A stretch of 64,000 bases of DNA. Source: Blastopirellula marina. GTDB lineage: Bacteria > Planctomycetota > Planctomycetia > Pirellulales > Pirellulaceae. Position 1 is the first letter of the stretch. Every line of letters starts with the position of its first letter. The position numbers and the translations under genes are program-made. Of this stretch, positions 18,579 through 26,984 are shown piece after piece. Under the pieces are notes generated by a model that was not told where the DNA came from, did no database searches, and saw nothing but the letters and a program-made list of their open reading frames with translations. The stretch lies in NCBI RefSeq assembly GCF_002967715.1, contig NZ_PUIA01000069.1, positions 424,651-488,650 of the forward strand, written 5' to 3'.

Positions 18579-19445
18579 ATGCTGCTTCGCCTCTTCAGTC
18601 TAATTGCGTTGTTAAATATCGTTTCCGCGAGCATTGCCCAGGAAGCTTCCCCTTCCGTGGTCCAGCGACCTGGGCTGGTTTGCTTCTGGGATTTTCAAAA
18701 GCAATCGGATGGCGGCTATATCAGCACTGGTTCACAGGCCTATGTGCTGAAGCCGCAGAATGGCCCGATCGATCACTCTGAAGAAGGCATCTTCGGCAAG
18801 AGCCTGAAGATCCGGCAAGGACAATGGCTACTATTGCCGCGGGAAGATTGCCCAGCGTTGAACTTTCGCAACAAGGACGAAGTCACGATCGTCGCGTGGA
18901 TTGAACGCGAGAGTGATGCCAACTGGCAATACATCGCCGGCATGTGGAACGAAAGGGACGCTAAGCGGCAATACGCTCTGTTTACCTGTGCCGCCAGCCA
19001 AACCAATTTTGAAACGATGGACCGGATTCCGGCCAGGCACCAAACGCACGGCTACGCATCGGATGTCGGTGGTGCCACACCGGGCAAGCCTTTTTGCTTC
19101 TCGTACGCTTCCGGCGAAACGAAGCTACCCAAACGCGAGTGGACGATGATCGCCTACACCTACGATCACCAGTTCCTGCGTGTGTACGTGAATGGCAAGC
19201 TAGACGAACACCCTGGCTTCAATCCGTTTCCCTGGAACAAGCCGATTTTCGATGGGAAAGAGGAGGGAGCCGACTTCACCGTCGCTCGCCAATGCCTTCC
19301 CAATTGGCCCCACTATCCCGAAGCCGAGAAACCCATGCTGAAGCAAGGTTTCGGCGGAAAGTTGGGAGGCCTGGCCGTTTATAAACGGGCCCTGTCGGCA
19401 GATGAGCTTGAAACGATGTACCAGGCCACATTCGGCAAACGGTAA
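18579..19445 (+). CDS. Secreted LamG/concanavalin A-like protein
   Basis: The 288-residue protein has a signal peptide ending near SIAQEA. The remainder is a single jelly-roll of the LamG type: GLVCFWDFQ at the start, FGKSLKIRQGQWLLLP, a DEVTIVAWIER strand, REWTMIAYTYDHQFLRVYVNGKL and GKLGGLAVYKRALSADELETMY, the usual LamG ending. It probably binds a glycan. The ATG at 18579 is preferred over an upstream GTG at 18501, which lacks a signal peptide. Its position just behind the sulfatase gene suggests work on the same sulfated polymer. Confidence 0.85.
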   Translation: MLLRLFSLIALLNIVSASIAQEASPSVVQRPGLVCFWDFQKQSDGGYISTGSQAYVLKPQNGPIDHSEEGIFGKSLKIRQGQWLLLPREDCPALNFRNKDEVTIVAWIERESDANWQYIAGMWNERDAKRQYALFTCAASQTNFETMDRIPARHQTHGYASDVGGATPGKPFCFSYASGETKLPKREWTMIAYTYDHQFLRVYVNGKLDEHPGFNPFPWNKPIFDGKEEGADFTVARQCLPNWPHYPEAEKPMLKQGFGGKLGGLAVYKRALSADELETMYQATFGKR

Positions 19446-19468
19446 GCTTTCGTCCCACAGAAAAGCAC

Positions 19469-19506
19469 GCTCGGCCAAGCAACCAAGGTTGATTGCCTGG
19501 CCGAGC
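19469..19506. terminator. Bidirectional hairpin between convergent genes
   Basis: Arms GCTCGGCCA (19469-19477) and TGGCCGAGC (19498-19506), extended inward with one mismatch, form a stem between the LamG gene and the reverse-strand lipoprotein gene. A run of nine G lies just beyond it at 19513-19521. Confidence 0.6.
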
Positions 19507-19526
19507 ATGAGAGGGGGGGGGATCGG

Positions 19527-19718
19527 TTAAAGACCTTCTTGTTCTCGCGCGGCTCGCTTCTTGAGTTCGGCACGGAGTTCCTCTTTCGACTCCGGCGTTA
19601 ATTCCTTTTGCTGGGCAACCGGCTTGCTACAACCGGCCAATGTCGTACAGGTAGCAATACTAAGTAATCCAAGAACAACGATCGACTTGTGCAGCAGCAA
19701 TCGCAGTGAGCTCTTCAT
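19527..19718 (-). CDS. Small lipoprotein paired with a DUF1559 pseudopilin
   Basis: The 63-residue protein has a long signal region ending in the lipobox LAGC (Cys30), then a charged helix rich in Glu, Lys and Arg. The ATG at 19718 is used; a second ATG five codons upstream is possible. It is the second gene of a two-gene unit behind the DUF1559 gene, 68 nt downstream. Similar small lipoproteins follow the other two DUF1559 genes of this window. The molecular role is not known. Confidence 0.65.
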   Translation of the reverse strand: MKSSLRLLLHKSIVVLGLLSIATCTTLAGCSKPVAQQKELTPESKEELRAELKKRAAREQEGL

Positions 19719-19786
19719 GCGGTAATGTCTCATTTGAATTCTAGTGATAGGCGGGATAACGAAACTGGCGAACACTCGCGGGCCGA

Positions 19787-20764
19787 TCAATTTTGGGCGT
19801 TAAGGTCTTTGCCATCACGCGTGCCGTAGGCTTTCCACGCATCGCCATCAATGGTCTCAGGAAAGAACTGCACACTACCATCGCACAGCACAGCCAAGGC
19901 TCCGCCGGGATGATAACTGCTTGCTGGCGAAACGATTTTGTTGAAATCGCCTGGAACAAACGCTGGCTTATTGGGTGGCAGAATATGGTTGTAGCCGGTT
20001 CGCCAGACAGAGCCTTCCATCCAAGGAATACCGCGATAACGCCAATCGCCGGACCAAGGTATATTGAGCGGCTCCCAATCGATTTGCATCAATTCACCAC
20101 GAGCACTGGCAAAGTCCGTCCCGGATGGCATGCTGATCTCAAACGCATCGAAGCGGTTCTTTCCGCCGCCTGACGAATTGGCTCCAATCACAACTTCCGC
20201 AAAGGCCGCCGTGTTACTCAAACCATCGGTGATTCTGCCAAAAGTTAATGGCTTCAGCCGCTTGGCCGAGGAACTACCTTCACCGTCGGCCTGAGGACCA
20301 AAGACACCATCCCAACCGTTGAAATGAACCCAACTTCCCCAGTTGCAGTGGTAGCTAGTGGCTCCCTGGCCAACGCCTTCGGCGGGAAACGGATCGCTTG
20401 GGCACGCAAACCCTGGGGGTTGATGAAAACTCAGGGTCAGGTTCGGATCGCTGAAAACCCCCGTCTTCAGGTCGATCTGATCGCCGATGGCCGTCTGCTC
20501 CATGTAGCCCAACATCATCGCATGCGGCGAGAAATACTCGGCGACCGAGTATTCGCCTCCTGGGATTTCCTGATGAGCGCTCTCAAAGTTGTGCAGGGCA
20601 AGACCAAACTGCTTGAGATTATTGGTGCACTCTGATCGACGCGCGGCCTCACGAGCTTGCTGAACTGCCGGCAAGAGCAACGCGATCAATACGCCAATAA
20701 TGGCAATGACTACCAAAAGCTCGACTAGCGTGAACCCGTGTCTTCTGACCCCAAATGACCTCAT
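19787..20764 (-). CDS. DUF1559 type II/IV pseudopilin-like protein
   Basis: The 325-residue protein has the prepilin signal HGFTLVELL near residue 10, followed by a hydrophobic helix and the planctomycete-typical [19 protein letters not shown]. Cleavage is expected after Gly in HG-FTLVEL by a prepilin peptidase. The C-terminal part ends in [14 protein letters not shown], a hallmark of DUF1559. It probably forms or caps a pseudopilus. GGGAG lies 8 nt before the ATG at 20764, which settles the start against two upstream ATGs. The small lipoprotein gene follows. Confidence 0.93.
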   Translation of the reverse strand: MRSFGVRRHGFTLVELLVVIAIIGVLIALLLPAVQQAREAARRSECTNNLKQFGLALHNFESAHQEIPGGEYSVAEYFSPHAMMLGYMEQTAIGDQIDLKTGVFSDPNLTLSFHQPPGFACPSDPFPAEGVGQGATSYHCNWGSWVHFNGWDGVFGPQADGEGSSSAKRLKPLTFGRITDGLSNTAAFAEVVIGANSSGGGKNRFDAFEISMPSGTDFASARGELMQIDWEPLNIPWSGDWRYRGIPWMEGSVWRTGYNHILPPNKPAFVPGDFNKIVSPASSYHPGGALAVLCDGSVQFFPETIDGDAWKAYGTRDGKDLNAQN

Positions 20765-21348
20765 CCATCGATCTCCCATGATGACATTTTTTGATGTGAG
20801 CATTTCCTGCTCACGGGAATATCACTGATCAAGACGCAATCACAGAAAGCAGCGGGTGTGCCAATTCCACAGAAGCACCTAGCCCAAACAGTCATCAGGC
20901 AACTCAAAACTGGTCGATTCTTTGGGAAATCAAAGAAGCTGGGGCATTCTCGGCTGCTCAAAATGCACTAAGTAGAAACTCCCTTGGATGCCGCCTGCAC
21001 GTATTCTTTGCTTAACTTCCATGCAAACTTGCCGCAATATCAAGCGGATATCATGATCTATCACACCCCCTAGAATTTGGGCTGCCGATCACGCGAGATG
21101 ATCGTACCGCAGCCGATACGATGCGGAACGAAGACAAATTTCCGTCATGCTCCGTTGCCCGCCGAGCAGCCTCATCGATTGCGTTCGTCCCCGCCAATCG
21201 AAATGAATTTCGCGCTGACTGATCGGTACCGTTCTCTTTACGAAGTTACCAAAGACAAGGATTGCCCCTTTAACGTAACTGTAGCGCCCGCGAAATCGCC
21301 GGTGAGAGGGAAGTCTTGAAACCGCACCCCACCCAGACTGTGGTTAGG
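20765..21348. other. Long intergenic stretch without a recognised gene
   Basis: Roughly 580 nt between the divergent pseudopilin and phosphofructokinase genes. Short open frames here show no start signals, domains or coding bias. It should hold the reverse-strand promoter of the pseudopilin gene, which I could not place. Confidence 0.4.
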
Positions 21349-21376
21349 TTGAAAAGCACCCCATAACGCATAAAAT
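21349..21376 (+). promoter_or_regulatory. Sigma-70-type promoter of the phosphofructokinase gene
   Basis: TTGAAA (21349-21354) and TAAAAT (21371-21376) are 16 nt apart. The start of transcription would be near 21383, about 43 nt before the ATG. Confidence 0.5.
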
Positions 21377-21425
21377 CAGCGGTTCAGACAACTTTCTGCT
21401 TTTGATTCCCCAATGGATTTTGATC

Positions 21426-22721
21426 ATGGCCAACAGCCTTTCCCGTCCTGAACAGCCTGCACACAACTTCAAGCGCGTTGCGATCCTTTTTTCTGGCGGT
21501 CCAGCACCCGCTGCGAATGCCGTGATTTCGACCGCGGCCGTTTCGTTTCTGCGAGCTGGTATCGAGGCCGTGGGCGTTTTGAATGGCTACTCGAACCTGA
21601 TGCAGTTCGGTCCTGATCGCCCAATGGAAGAGGATCGCGATTACATCATCCTCAACCACAAGGTCCTCAGCCGTAGCCGTGCCAAGCAGGGAATCATGAT
21701 CGGCACCGCCCGGGCCAACCCCGGCAAGGCGATCTCGCACCCCGACCACTTGAAGGACAAGCAGCGCTGCCAGGCCTTCCAGACCACCTACGACGCATTG
21801 TGCTCGTTGGGTATCGACGCGTTGATCTCGATCGGCGGAGACGACACGCTGAAGACGGCCAACAAGTTCAAGATGTTCCAAGATACGCTGCCAGAAGGTA
21901 GCAAGAAGCTGCCGGTCGTCCACCTGCCCAAGACGATCGACAACGACTACAACGGCATCGACTTCACCTTCGGCTTCTTCACCGCTGTCGACTTCCTGGC
22001 CACCGAAATCCGCACGCTGCTGTACGACGGCGAAGCCTCCAAGGCTTACTTCCTGTGCGAAGCCATGGGTCGTAGTGCTGGCTGGTTGGCTTACGGTGCC
22101 GCGATCGCTGGGGAAGCCTCGCTCGTGATCAGCGTCGAAGACATCACCGGCGATTACGTCGAGAAGGAATGGGAAGAAGGGGGCAAGATCAAGAAGACGA
22201 TGAACGTCCCGAAGGTGGTCGATCGCATCGTCAAAACTATGCTGGCCCGGGAAGCCGAAGGCAAAGAGTTCGGCGTGATCGTACTTGCCGAAGGCCTGGC
22301 CGAAATGCTGCCGGAATCGTACCTGGAAGGCGTTGCCCGCGACGACCACGGTCACATTGCCATCACCGATATTCAGCTGGGCCGTACATTCAGCAAGTGG
22401 GTTGCCAAAGCCTACGAAGACAAGACCGGCCGCAGCCGTAAGGTCACCGGTATTCAGTTGGGCTACGAGTCGCGCTGCACCAAGCCGCTGGCCTACGACG
22501 TGATCCTGGGCAGCCAACTGGGCGTTGGTGCTTACCGTGCCCTGGTCGAAAAGAAACTGAACGGCGTGATGGTCTCGGCCAAGGGGCAGTTCGAATTGCA
22601 GTACGTCGACTTCACCGAACTGGTCGACCAAGACAACCTCGTCACGGTCGTTCGCCACATCGAACCAGGCTGCGACTTCCAGAAGCTTGCCCGCTTCCTG
22701 GAAACGTACGTCAACGACTAA
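21426..22721 (+). CDS. pfp: Pyrophosphate-dependent 6-phosphofructokinase
   Basis: The 431-residue enzyme phosphorylates fructose 6-phosphate in glycolysis. Motifs in order are FSGGPAPAANAV, GIDALISIGGDDTLKTA, LPKTIDNDYNG (catalytic Asp) and EAMGRSAGWLAYGAA. The GGDDT version, with Asp where ATP enzymes have Gly, is the known mark of pyrophosphate use, so the reaction should be reversible. ATG at 21426 is used although its ribosome site is weak. It is monocistronic, with a good promoter and a strong terminator. Third-position G/C is very high, suggesting strong expression. Confidence 0.9.
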   Translation: MANSLSRPEQPAHNFKRVAILFSGGPAPAANAVISTAAVSFLRAGIEAVGVLNGYSNLMQFGPDRPMEEDRDYIILNHKVLSRSRAKQGIMIGTARANPGKAISHPDHLKDKQRCQAFQTTYDALCSLGIDALISIGGDDTLKTANKFKMFQDTLPEGSKKLPVVHLPKTIDNDYNGIDFTFGFFTAVDFLATEIRTLLYDGEASKAYFLCEAMGRSAGWLAYGAAIAGEASLVISVEDITGDYVEKEWEEGGKIKKTMNVPKVVDRIVKTMLAREAEGKEFGVIVLAEGLAEMLPESYLEGVARDDHGHIAITDIQLGRTFSKWVAKAYEDKTGRSRKVTGIQLGYESRCTKPLAYDVILGSQLGVGAYRALVEKKLNGVMVSAKGQFELQYVDFTELVDQDNLVTVVRHIEPGCDFQKLARFLETYVND

Positions 22722-22750
22722 GTACCGCCACGAAGACCATCTTCACTCAG

Positions 22751-22783
22751 AAAAGAGGCCGCCAAAGTGCGGCCTCTTTTTTT
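22751..22783 (+). terminator. Intrinsic terminator of pfp
   Basis: A perfect 12-bp stem (AAAAGAGGCCGC with GCGGCCTCTTTT), a 6-nt loop and a run of T start 30 nt after the stop. Confidence 0.9.
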
Positions 22784-22802
22784 GCCCACCTCAAATAAGA
22801 CA

Positions 22803-22893
22803 TTGACATCCTATTTAGGTCGCCATAGACTGGGCAAGACAAAGCGGACAATATAGTCCTATTTAGGTGCCCCAGCCTGAACCTGTCCGCTTT
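22803..22893 (+). promoter_or_regulatory. Leader with promoter, direct repeats and inverted repeat before the haem protein gene
   Basis: TTGACA at 22803-22808 could be a -35 box, with ATAGAC at 22825-22830 as a weak -10. TCCTATTTAGGT occurs twice as a perfect direct repeat, at 22809-22820 and 22857-22868. AAAGCGGACA (22841-22850) and TGTCCGCTTT (22884-22893) form a perfect 10-bp inverted repeat. The first direct repeat lies between the -35 and -10 boxes, where a regulator would block polymerase. Confidence 0.4.
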
Positions 22894-22926
22894 ATTCCCT
22901 ATTTGCCTCTTACCAGGAGTTCCCTC

Positions 22927-23454
22927 ATGCGTACGTCCCAGGCGGTTTCATGGGCGTTGTTGGCGGCCGTTGTGTCGATCTCGTTTCTTTCGATCAGTCG
23001 CGGCGAATCGCCTGAAAAGGACGCTCCCGTGGAAAGGGCACGGAAGACCGTTCTAATGATCGACGACATCTACAAAGGGGGCATCGTGCTCATCACCGAG
23101 AACTACGTTCACGACGATGACGACATGCCCGCGGGCGTTGCTTTCAAAAAGCTGTTCGCATCCGCGGAAGAGAAGGGGTGGCATAGCGTGCGTCTGCTCG
23201 ATGCAACGGAAGAGCCATATAACCCCGAAAACGCCCCGGCTGATGAGTTCGAGAAGAACGCCATCAAAGCACTGCTCGCCGGCAAACCAGGCTACGAAAC
23301 CGTGATTGAAAAAGAGGGCAAACGCTACCTCCGCTCGGCCACGCCAGTTCCTGTCGTTATGCAGAAGTGCATCATGTGCCACGAACAGTACGCCGAAGCC
23401 AAACCAGGCACACCCATCGGAGCAATCAGCTATACCGTGCCGATTGAAGACTAA
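22927..23454 (+). CDS. DUF3365 (Tll0287-like) c-type haem protein, exported
   Basis: The 175-residue protein has an N-terminal signal or anchor (about 7-26) and one haem-binding CIMCH motif near residue 148, in the pattern 'QKCIMCHEQY' of DUF3365 domains. RYLRSATPVPV before it also fits the family. DUF3365 domains are periplasmic haem sensors or electron carriers and are often fused to signalling domains; here the domain stands alone. AGGAG 8 nt before the ATG at 22927 settles the start. Upstream repeats suggest regulation. It may sense redox or small gases; this is inference from the family. Confidence 0.75.
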   Translation: MRTSQAVSWALLAAVVSISFLSISRGESPEKDAPVERARKTVLMIDDIYKGGIVLITENYVHDDDDMPAGVAFKKLFASAEEKGWHSVRLLDATEEPYNPENAPADEFEKNAIKALLAGKPGYETVIEKEGKRYLRSATPVPVVMQKCIMCHEQYAEAKPGTPIGAISYTVPIED

Positions 23455-23479
23455 CTCACAAGCCCATTATTGAATCTTT

Positions 23480-23508
23480 CCAAGAGGCCGCGTACTGCGG
23501 TCTCTTGG
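23480..23508 (+). terminator. Hairpin after the DUF3365 gene
   Basis: A 12-bp stem with one G-T pair (CCAAGAGGCCGC with GCGGTCTCTTGG) and a 5-nt loop starts 25 nt after the stop. There is no clear T run. Confidence 0.55.
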
Positions 23509-23687
23509 TCGCTTCGGATCCACCAGAAACAAAAGCTGAAAACCGACTAAATTTTCTATCCGAAACAGACGCCCCCCAACGCATATCGGGCACACCTGTC
23601 AACTTCTTCCTACGGTAACATTAGCTGACGTTGATCTATCGAGGCCTAAATCGGCACAATTAGTCCCGAATACCTTAGAAATATTCA

Positions 23688-23716
23688 TTGACCCCACTCT
23701 TACGGGGCGATAAAAC
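23688..23716 (+). promoter_or_regulatory. Possible promoter of the second DUF1559 gene
   Basis: TTGACC (23688-23693) and TAAAAC (23711-23716) are 17 nt apart, 65 nt before the ATG. The -10 box is weak. The rest of the stretch from 23509 to 23781 shows nothing else. Confidence 0.3.
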
Positions 23717-23781
23717 CAAGTTAAGGTCAGGATTTAATAGCTCGCTTATCTTTTTTATTTCTATTGGATCGAGGTCTCAGC

Positions 23782-24852
23782 ATGGTGATTCACAGTCGCA
23801 ATTCAGGGAACCGGATTGGTTTCACGCTCGTGGAACTACTAGTCGTCATCGCAATTATCGGCGTACTTATTGCCTTACTGCTACCTGCGGTACAGCAAGC
23901 TCGTGAAGCTGCCCGGCGAATGCAGTGCAGTAACAACATGAAACAATTGGGCCTGGGAATTCACAATTTCCACGATACCTACGGGTATGTTCCGCCCGGT
24001 GGATCCTCCGATCAAATTCCGTTCGGAACGAATACCGGGACAAGCGGATGGGGAAGCTCTTGGATGGTCTATATGCTTCCGTTCATCGAGCAGAATTCCC
24101 TGTTCGATAAATTCCACCTTAGTGGTAGCTCTGGCTGGGGAACGGATGCAACGAACAACACGAGTTTCGCAAAGAACGTTTTGATCGACGCTTATCAATG
24201 TCCTTCTTCGCCGCTGGACGAGTTCTGCGTCAGCCCGCACTCCAATGGTCCTATCATGGCTGCCAGCTATGCAGCGATCTCGGGTGCGGTCGATGGTCTG
24301 ATCCCCGGTTACACCGAAAGCCGATATAATACGCCGGCTTCGTCAACCGGTTGTTGTTCTGGTGGAATTGCCAGCGGCGGCGGCGTAATGACCCCCAGTG
24401 GCAAGCTCGGCCTGGAATCGATCACTGATGGAACATCGAATACGGCCGTTATTGGCGAAATCAGTGACTTCCTCATCACCGCAAATGGTACGAAAAGTGA
24501 CTATCGCAGCAGTGCTCGCCACGGCTGGATGATCGGCTGGCGTACGGCGAGCACGCCACCGAAAGTCGGCAACGGCGGCGACCTGCGAACCTTCAACCAA
24601 GTCACCATTCGCTATCCCATTAATCAAAAGAAACGACCGGGCACCGGCTGGCCAGACTGGCCCGGCAACTGTGGTTCCGATGGCATCTGCGACAACGCCA
24701 GCACCAACACGCCGCTGGTCTCGGCGCATCCAGGGGGCGTGATGACCTTGCTGGCCGATGGTTCGGTCCGTTTTCTTCCCGAGACGATGTCGATGGATAT
24801 TCTAGCTCGTCTTGTGACGCGCGACGACGGACAAGTCGTGAATCTTCCTTAG
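23782..24852 (+). CDS. DUF1559 type II/IV pseudopilin-like protein
   Basis: The 356-residue protein starts with a short basic leader, then [17 protein letters not shown] and [22 protein letters not shown]. The body is Gly/Ser/Thr-rich with paired cysteines, and it ends with LLADGSVRFLPETMSMD, the DUF1559 signature. GAGG lies 8 nt before the ATG at 23782. It should be an exported pseudopilin cleaved after the leader glycine. A lipoprotein gene follows after an intercistronic hairpin. The leader and hydrophobic helix are nearly identical to those of the two other copies while the bodies diverge, so the family expands by duplication. Confidence 0.93.
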   Translation: MVIHSRNSGNRIGFTLVELLVVIAIIGVLIALLLPAVQQAREAARRMQCSNNMKQLGLGIHNFHDTYGYVPPGGSSDQIPFGTNTGTSGWGSSWMVYMLPFIEQNSLFDKFHLSGSSGWGTDATNNTSFAKNVLIDAYQCPSSPLDEFCVSPHSNGPIMAASYAAISGAVDGLIPGYTESRYNTPASSTGCCSGGIASGGGVMTPSGKLGLESITDGTSNTAVIGEISDFLITANGTKSDYRSSARHGWMIGWRTASTPPKVGNGGDLRTFNQVTIRYPINQKKRPGTGWPDWPGNCGSDGICDNASTNTPLVSAHPGGVMTLLADGSVRFLPETMSMDILARLVTRDDGQVVNLP

Positions 24853-24876
24853 TCATTCGCTCTTCTTCAGCCTGGC

Positions 24877-24904
24877 AGGGCAACACCGAGCAAGGTGTTG
24901 CCCT
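24877..24904 (+). terminator. Intercistronic hairpin between pseudopilin and lipoprotein genes
   Basis: A perfect 11-bp stem (AGGGCAACACC with GGTGTTGCCCT) with a 6-nt loop starts 24 nt after the pseudopilin stop and ends 29 nt before the lipoprotein ATG. TGGTTCTTTTC follows. It may be a partial terminator or an mRNA-stabilising hairpin. Confidence 0.6.
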
Positions 24905-24933
24905 TGGTTCTTTTCAAACTCACTAGAAATACC

Positions 24934-25344
24934 ATGAATAAATCGTCCATTGTGCTAACGGCGTTGCTGTTGATGGGGCTGATTTCCCTCGGCTGCAACG
25001 GTGGCCCCCCGATTCCAAAATCGTTTCCCGTTCAAGGAGAAGTCACCCTCGACGGCAAACCGATGCCGTCAGGCGAAGTCATCTTTGTTTCGGTTGCCGA
25101 AGGAATTCGCGATACCGTGAAAGTTGCCGATGGGAAGTTCTCAGGCGAAGTTCTCGCAGGCGATCGGAAGGTCGAAATCCGGTCTTATATCGCCAAAGCA
25201 GGAAACACCAAGATGTACGGTGCCGACGCGGAACCTTCGTACGTGAACATCATCCCCAAGAAGTACAACGAAGAAACGGAGTTGACAGCGACCGTGAAAG
25301 AATCGGATGACAATTCCTTTTCCTTCCAGGTCACGTCCAACTAA
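24934..25344 (+). CDS. Lipoprotein with carboxypeptidase-regulatory-like (transthyretin-like) fold
   Basis: The 136-residue protein has a lipobox ending in Cys21 (SLGC) and then FPVQGEVTLDGKPMPSGEVIF, the usual opening of small beta-sandwich lipoproteins of planctomycetes. It is the second gene of the second pseudopilin module. ATG at 24934 is chosen as it starts the signal peptide. Its stop overlaps that of the convergent sigma-factor gene by two bases. It probably sits in the outer or inner membrane near the pseudopilus; no direct evidence for the role is visible. Confidence 0.75.
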   Translation: MNKSSIVLTALLLMGLISLGCNGGPPIPKSFPVQGEVTLDGKPMPSGEVIFVSVAEGIRDTVKVADGKFSGEVLAGDRKVEIRSYIAKAGNTKMYGADAEPSYVNIIPKKYNEETELTATVKESDDNSFSFQVTSN

Positions 25345-26216
25345 CTCGCCGAGGCTTGCCCGAAGATCGCCAGCTTGTCTGGATTCCGATAGATAAACAG
25401 CGAAGCAATCTTGCCGTCGATCACTTCAAAGTGATAGGCGGCAATGATCGCTTCACCCTGATAGCTCACCACGCCTGGGGCTCCATTGAACCAGGCAGGG
25501 CGAAAGGTGATCTCCTGCTGATGCTTATGCTGAGCGTTGCGAAAGACACGAATCATGAAGGTGGTTACCGAGTGGAAACCAACGATCAGATCGCGAGCAG
25601 CACTCACCTTGCCACCGCCATCGGCATGCAGGACGACATCTTCCGTCAGCACATCTCGCAAGCCATCTAGGTCGCCTGCGTTCACGGCCTGAAAGAACGC
25701 ATCCGCGATTCGCTTGATCCCTGCGGGATCGGCCCCACTTCGTGTTTTCTCGCCGCGCAGGTGAATCCTGGCTCGCTTGGCCAGTTGCCGGCAATTTGCC
25801 GCTTCCAATCCCAGGATGTCGGCAACCTCCTGGAACTCGTAACCAAACAGGTCGTGCAAGATGAACGCGGCACGCTCGGCCGGTTTCAAACGCTCAATCG
25901 TCAGCATCAGAGCGATCGAAATGGTTTCATCCAGTTCCACGCGATCAGCGTGATCATCGAGCATTGGCTCTGGCAGCCATGGCCCCACATACTGCTCGCG
26001 CCGGTAACGAACCGACTTGATGCGATCCAAGCAAAGCCGGGCACAAACGCGCAGGTACCAGCTTCGTGGCGAATCGAGTTCCGGTCGCCCGGCTTGTTCC
26101 CAGCGGAGATACGCTTCCTGGGCGATATCCTCCGCATCGGGCAGACTTCCCAGCATCCGATAGCAGAAACCAATCAGATCCTGTCGCAGAAATTCAAACT
26201 GATCGCCGGTTACCAT
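25341..26216 (-). CDS. sigJ: ECF41-type sigma factor with fused SnoaL-like C-terminal domain (SigJ-like)
   Basis: The 291-residue protein has sigma regions 2 (LIGFCYRMLGSLPDAEDIAQEAYLRW) and 4 (LKPAERAAFILHDLFGYEFQEVA), and a C-terminal SnoaL-like domain of about 120 residues. Marks of ECF41 are WLPEP between the sigma regions, the DGGGK segment, and NPDKL near the end. In this group the C-terminal domain replaces an anti-sigma factor and tunes activity. It lies 56 nt downstream of an AhpD-like gene on the same strand, the usual type of ECF41 target. The likely promoter for both is at 26838-26864. Confidence 0.93.
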   Translation of the reverse strand: MVTGDQFEFLRQDLIGFCYRMLGSLPDAEDIAQEAYLRWEQAGRPELDSPRSWYLRVCARLCLDRIKSVRYRREQYVGPWLPEPMLDDHADRVELDETISIALMLTIERLKPAERAAFILHDLFGYEFQEVADILGLEAANCRQLAKRARIHLRGEKTRSGADPAGIKRIADAFFQAVNAGDLDGLRDVLTEDVVLHADGGGKVSAARDLIVGFHSVTTFMIRVFRNAQHKHQQEITFRPAWFNGAPGVVSYQGEAIIAAYHFEVIDGKIASLFIYRNPDKLAIFGQASAS

Positions 26217-26272
26217 CGCGCTGACTCCACAACCGAAAGGGTGTTCGCCCCATTTCCAATAAACGGCGAAAG

Positions 26273-26785
26273 CTAGAAGTCCAGTTTCGCAAGTTCACAG
26301 TGATTGGCCATCCCCATGGCACGCTTCAGCGTCGGGTAAATCCGGCAGCCGACAATCACCACGGCCAGTTCCGCAAATGCTTCGATCCCGTAGTGATTGC
26401 GAATTCGCTCCATCCGGTCGGCGTCGTCGTTTTCGTTGCGAATCACGGCCATGGCATGATCGTGAATATCGCGGAAATGTTGCGGTAGCGACTGCGGATC
26501 TTTCACGACCTTCTTGAGCAGTTCTCGATCGATTCCTTGTTCGGCCCCCATCTTCAGACTTAAGTTCAAGCACGGACCACAATCCTCGGTTTTCATGACG
26601 GTCGTTTTCGCTACGAAAAACGCATCCAGCGGCAACGCCTTGTGCACGTTGGGCATTGCCTGAGCGGCCGCGAAAGCCTGGTACGCTTGCGGCGAGTCTT
26701 CCAACAGTTGAATGATGTAACCGGTATCATAGTCGTAGTGCTGACCGAACTCCTCCAGGGCTGTCCTGGCATCTTGCATATCCAT
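26273..26785 (-). CDS. Carboxymuconolactone decarboxylase/AhpD-like protein
   Basis: The 170-residue protein has the AhpD-like pair CGPC (about residue 90) within an all-helical sequence and no signal peptide. Family members are thiol-dependent peroxidase partners or decarboxylases. ECF41 sigma factors usually neighbour genes of this family, oxidoreductases or epimerases, and this gene lies directly upstream of the ECF41 gene. GAGGAG lies 7 nt before the ATG at 26785. The codon used as start is supported by that site rather than an upstream frame extension. A redox protection role is inference. Confidence 0.82.
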   Translation of the reverse strand: MDMQDARTALEEFGQHYDYDTGYIIQLLEDSPQAYQAFAAAQAMPNVHKALPLDAFFVAKTTVMKTEDCGPCLNLSLKMGAEQGIDRELLKKVVKDPQSLPQHFRDIHDHAMAVIRNENDDADRMERIRNHYGIEAFAELAVVIVGCRIYPTLKRAMGMANHCELAKLDF

Positions 26786-26837
26786 GATCGTCTCCTCGTT
26801 TTTCTGATTGAACAAGCTGCCTCACTTCACCTAACCA

Positions 26838-26864
26838 GACGAGGGACCTGCTTCGGATGTGACA
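26838..26864 (-). promoter_or_regulatory. ECF41-type promoter of the AhpD-like gene and sigma factor
   Basis: Read on the reverse strand, TGTCACA (26864-26858) is followed after exactly 16 nt by CGTC (26841-26838). As I recall it, this is the signature published for ECF41 targets. The -10 box is about 52 nt before the ATG. No other such pair was noticed in the neighbouring intergenic stretches. Confidence 0.75.
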
Positions 26865-26984
26865 AGCAACGCCAAAAAACGCTCGAAATCGGTTCTCGAT
26901 TCATTGTTTGCTCGAGCTATTTTAAGCGTTAAGATAGTTTTTCCCTGCCCACCGCCACGCACCTGCCTTTTCCGAGAATGCTCA

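Noticed and set aside
19513..19521. Run of nine G as a possible phase-variation tract
   Set aside because: It lies outside any coding frame and promoter, just beyond the lipoprotein stop.
21384..22658. 424-codon reverse-strand frame inside pfp
   Set aside because: Antisense shadow with mirrored codon bias, and it crosses the promoter region of pfp.
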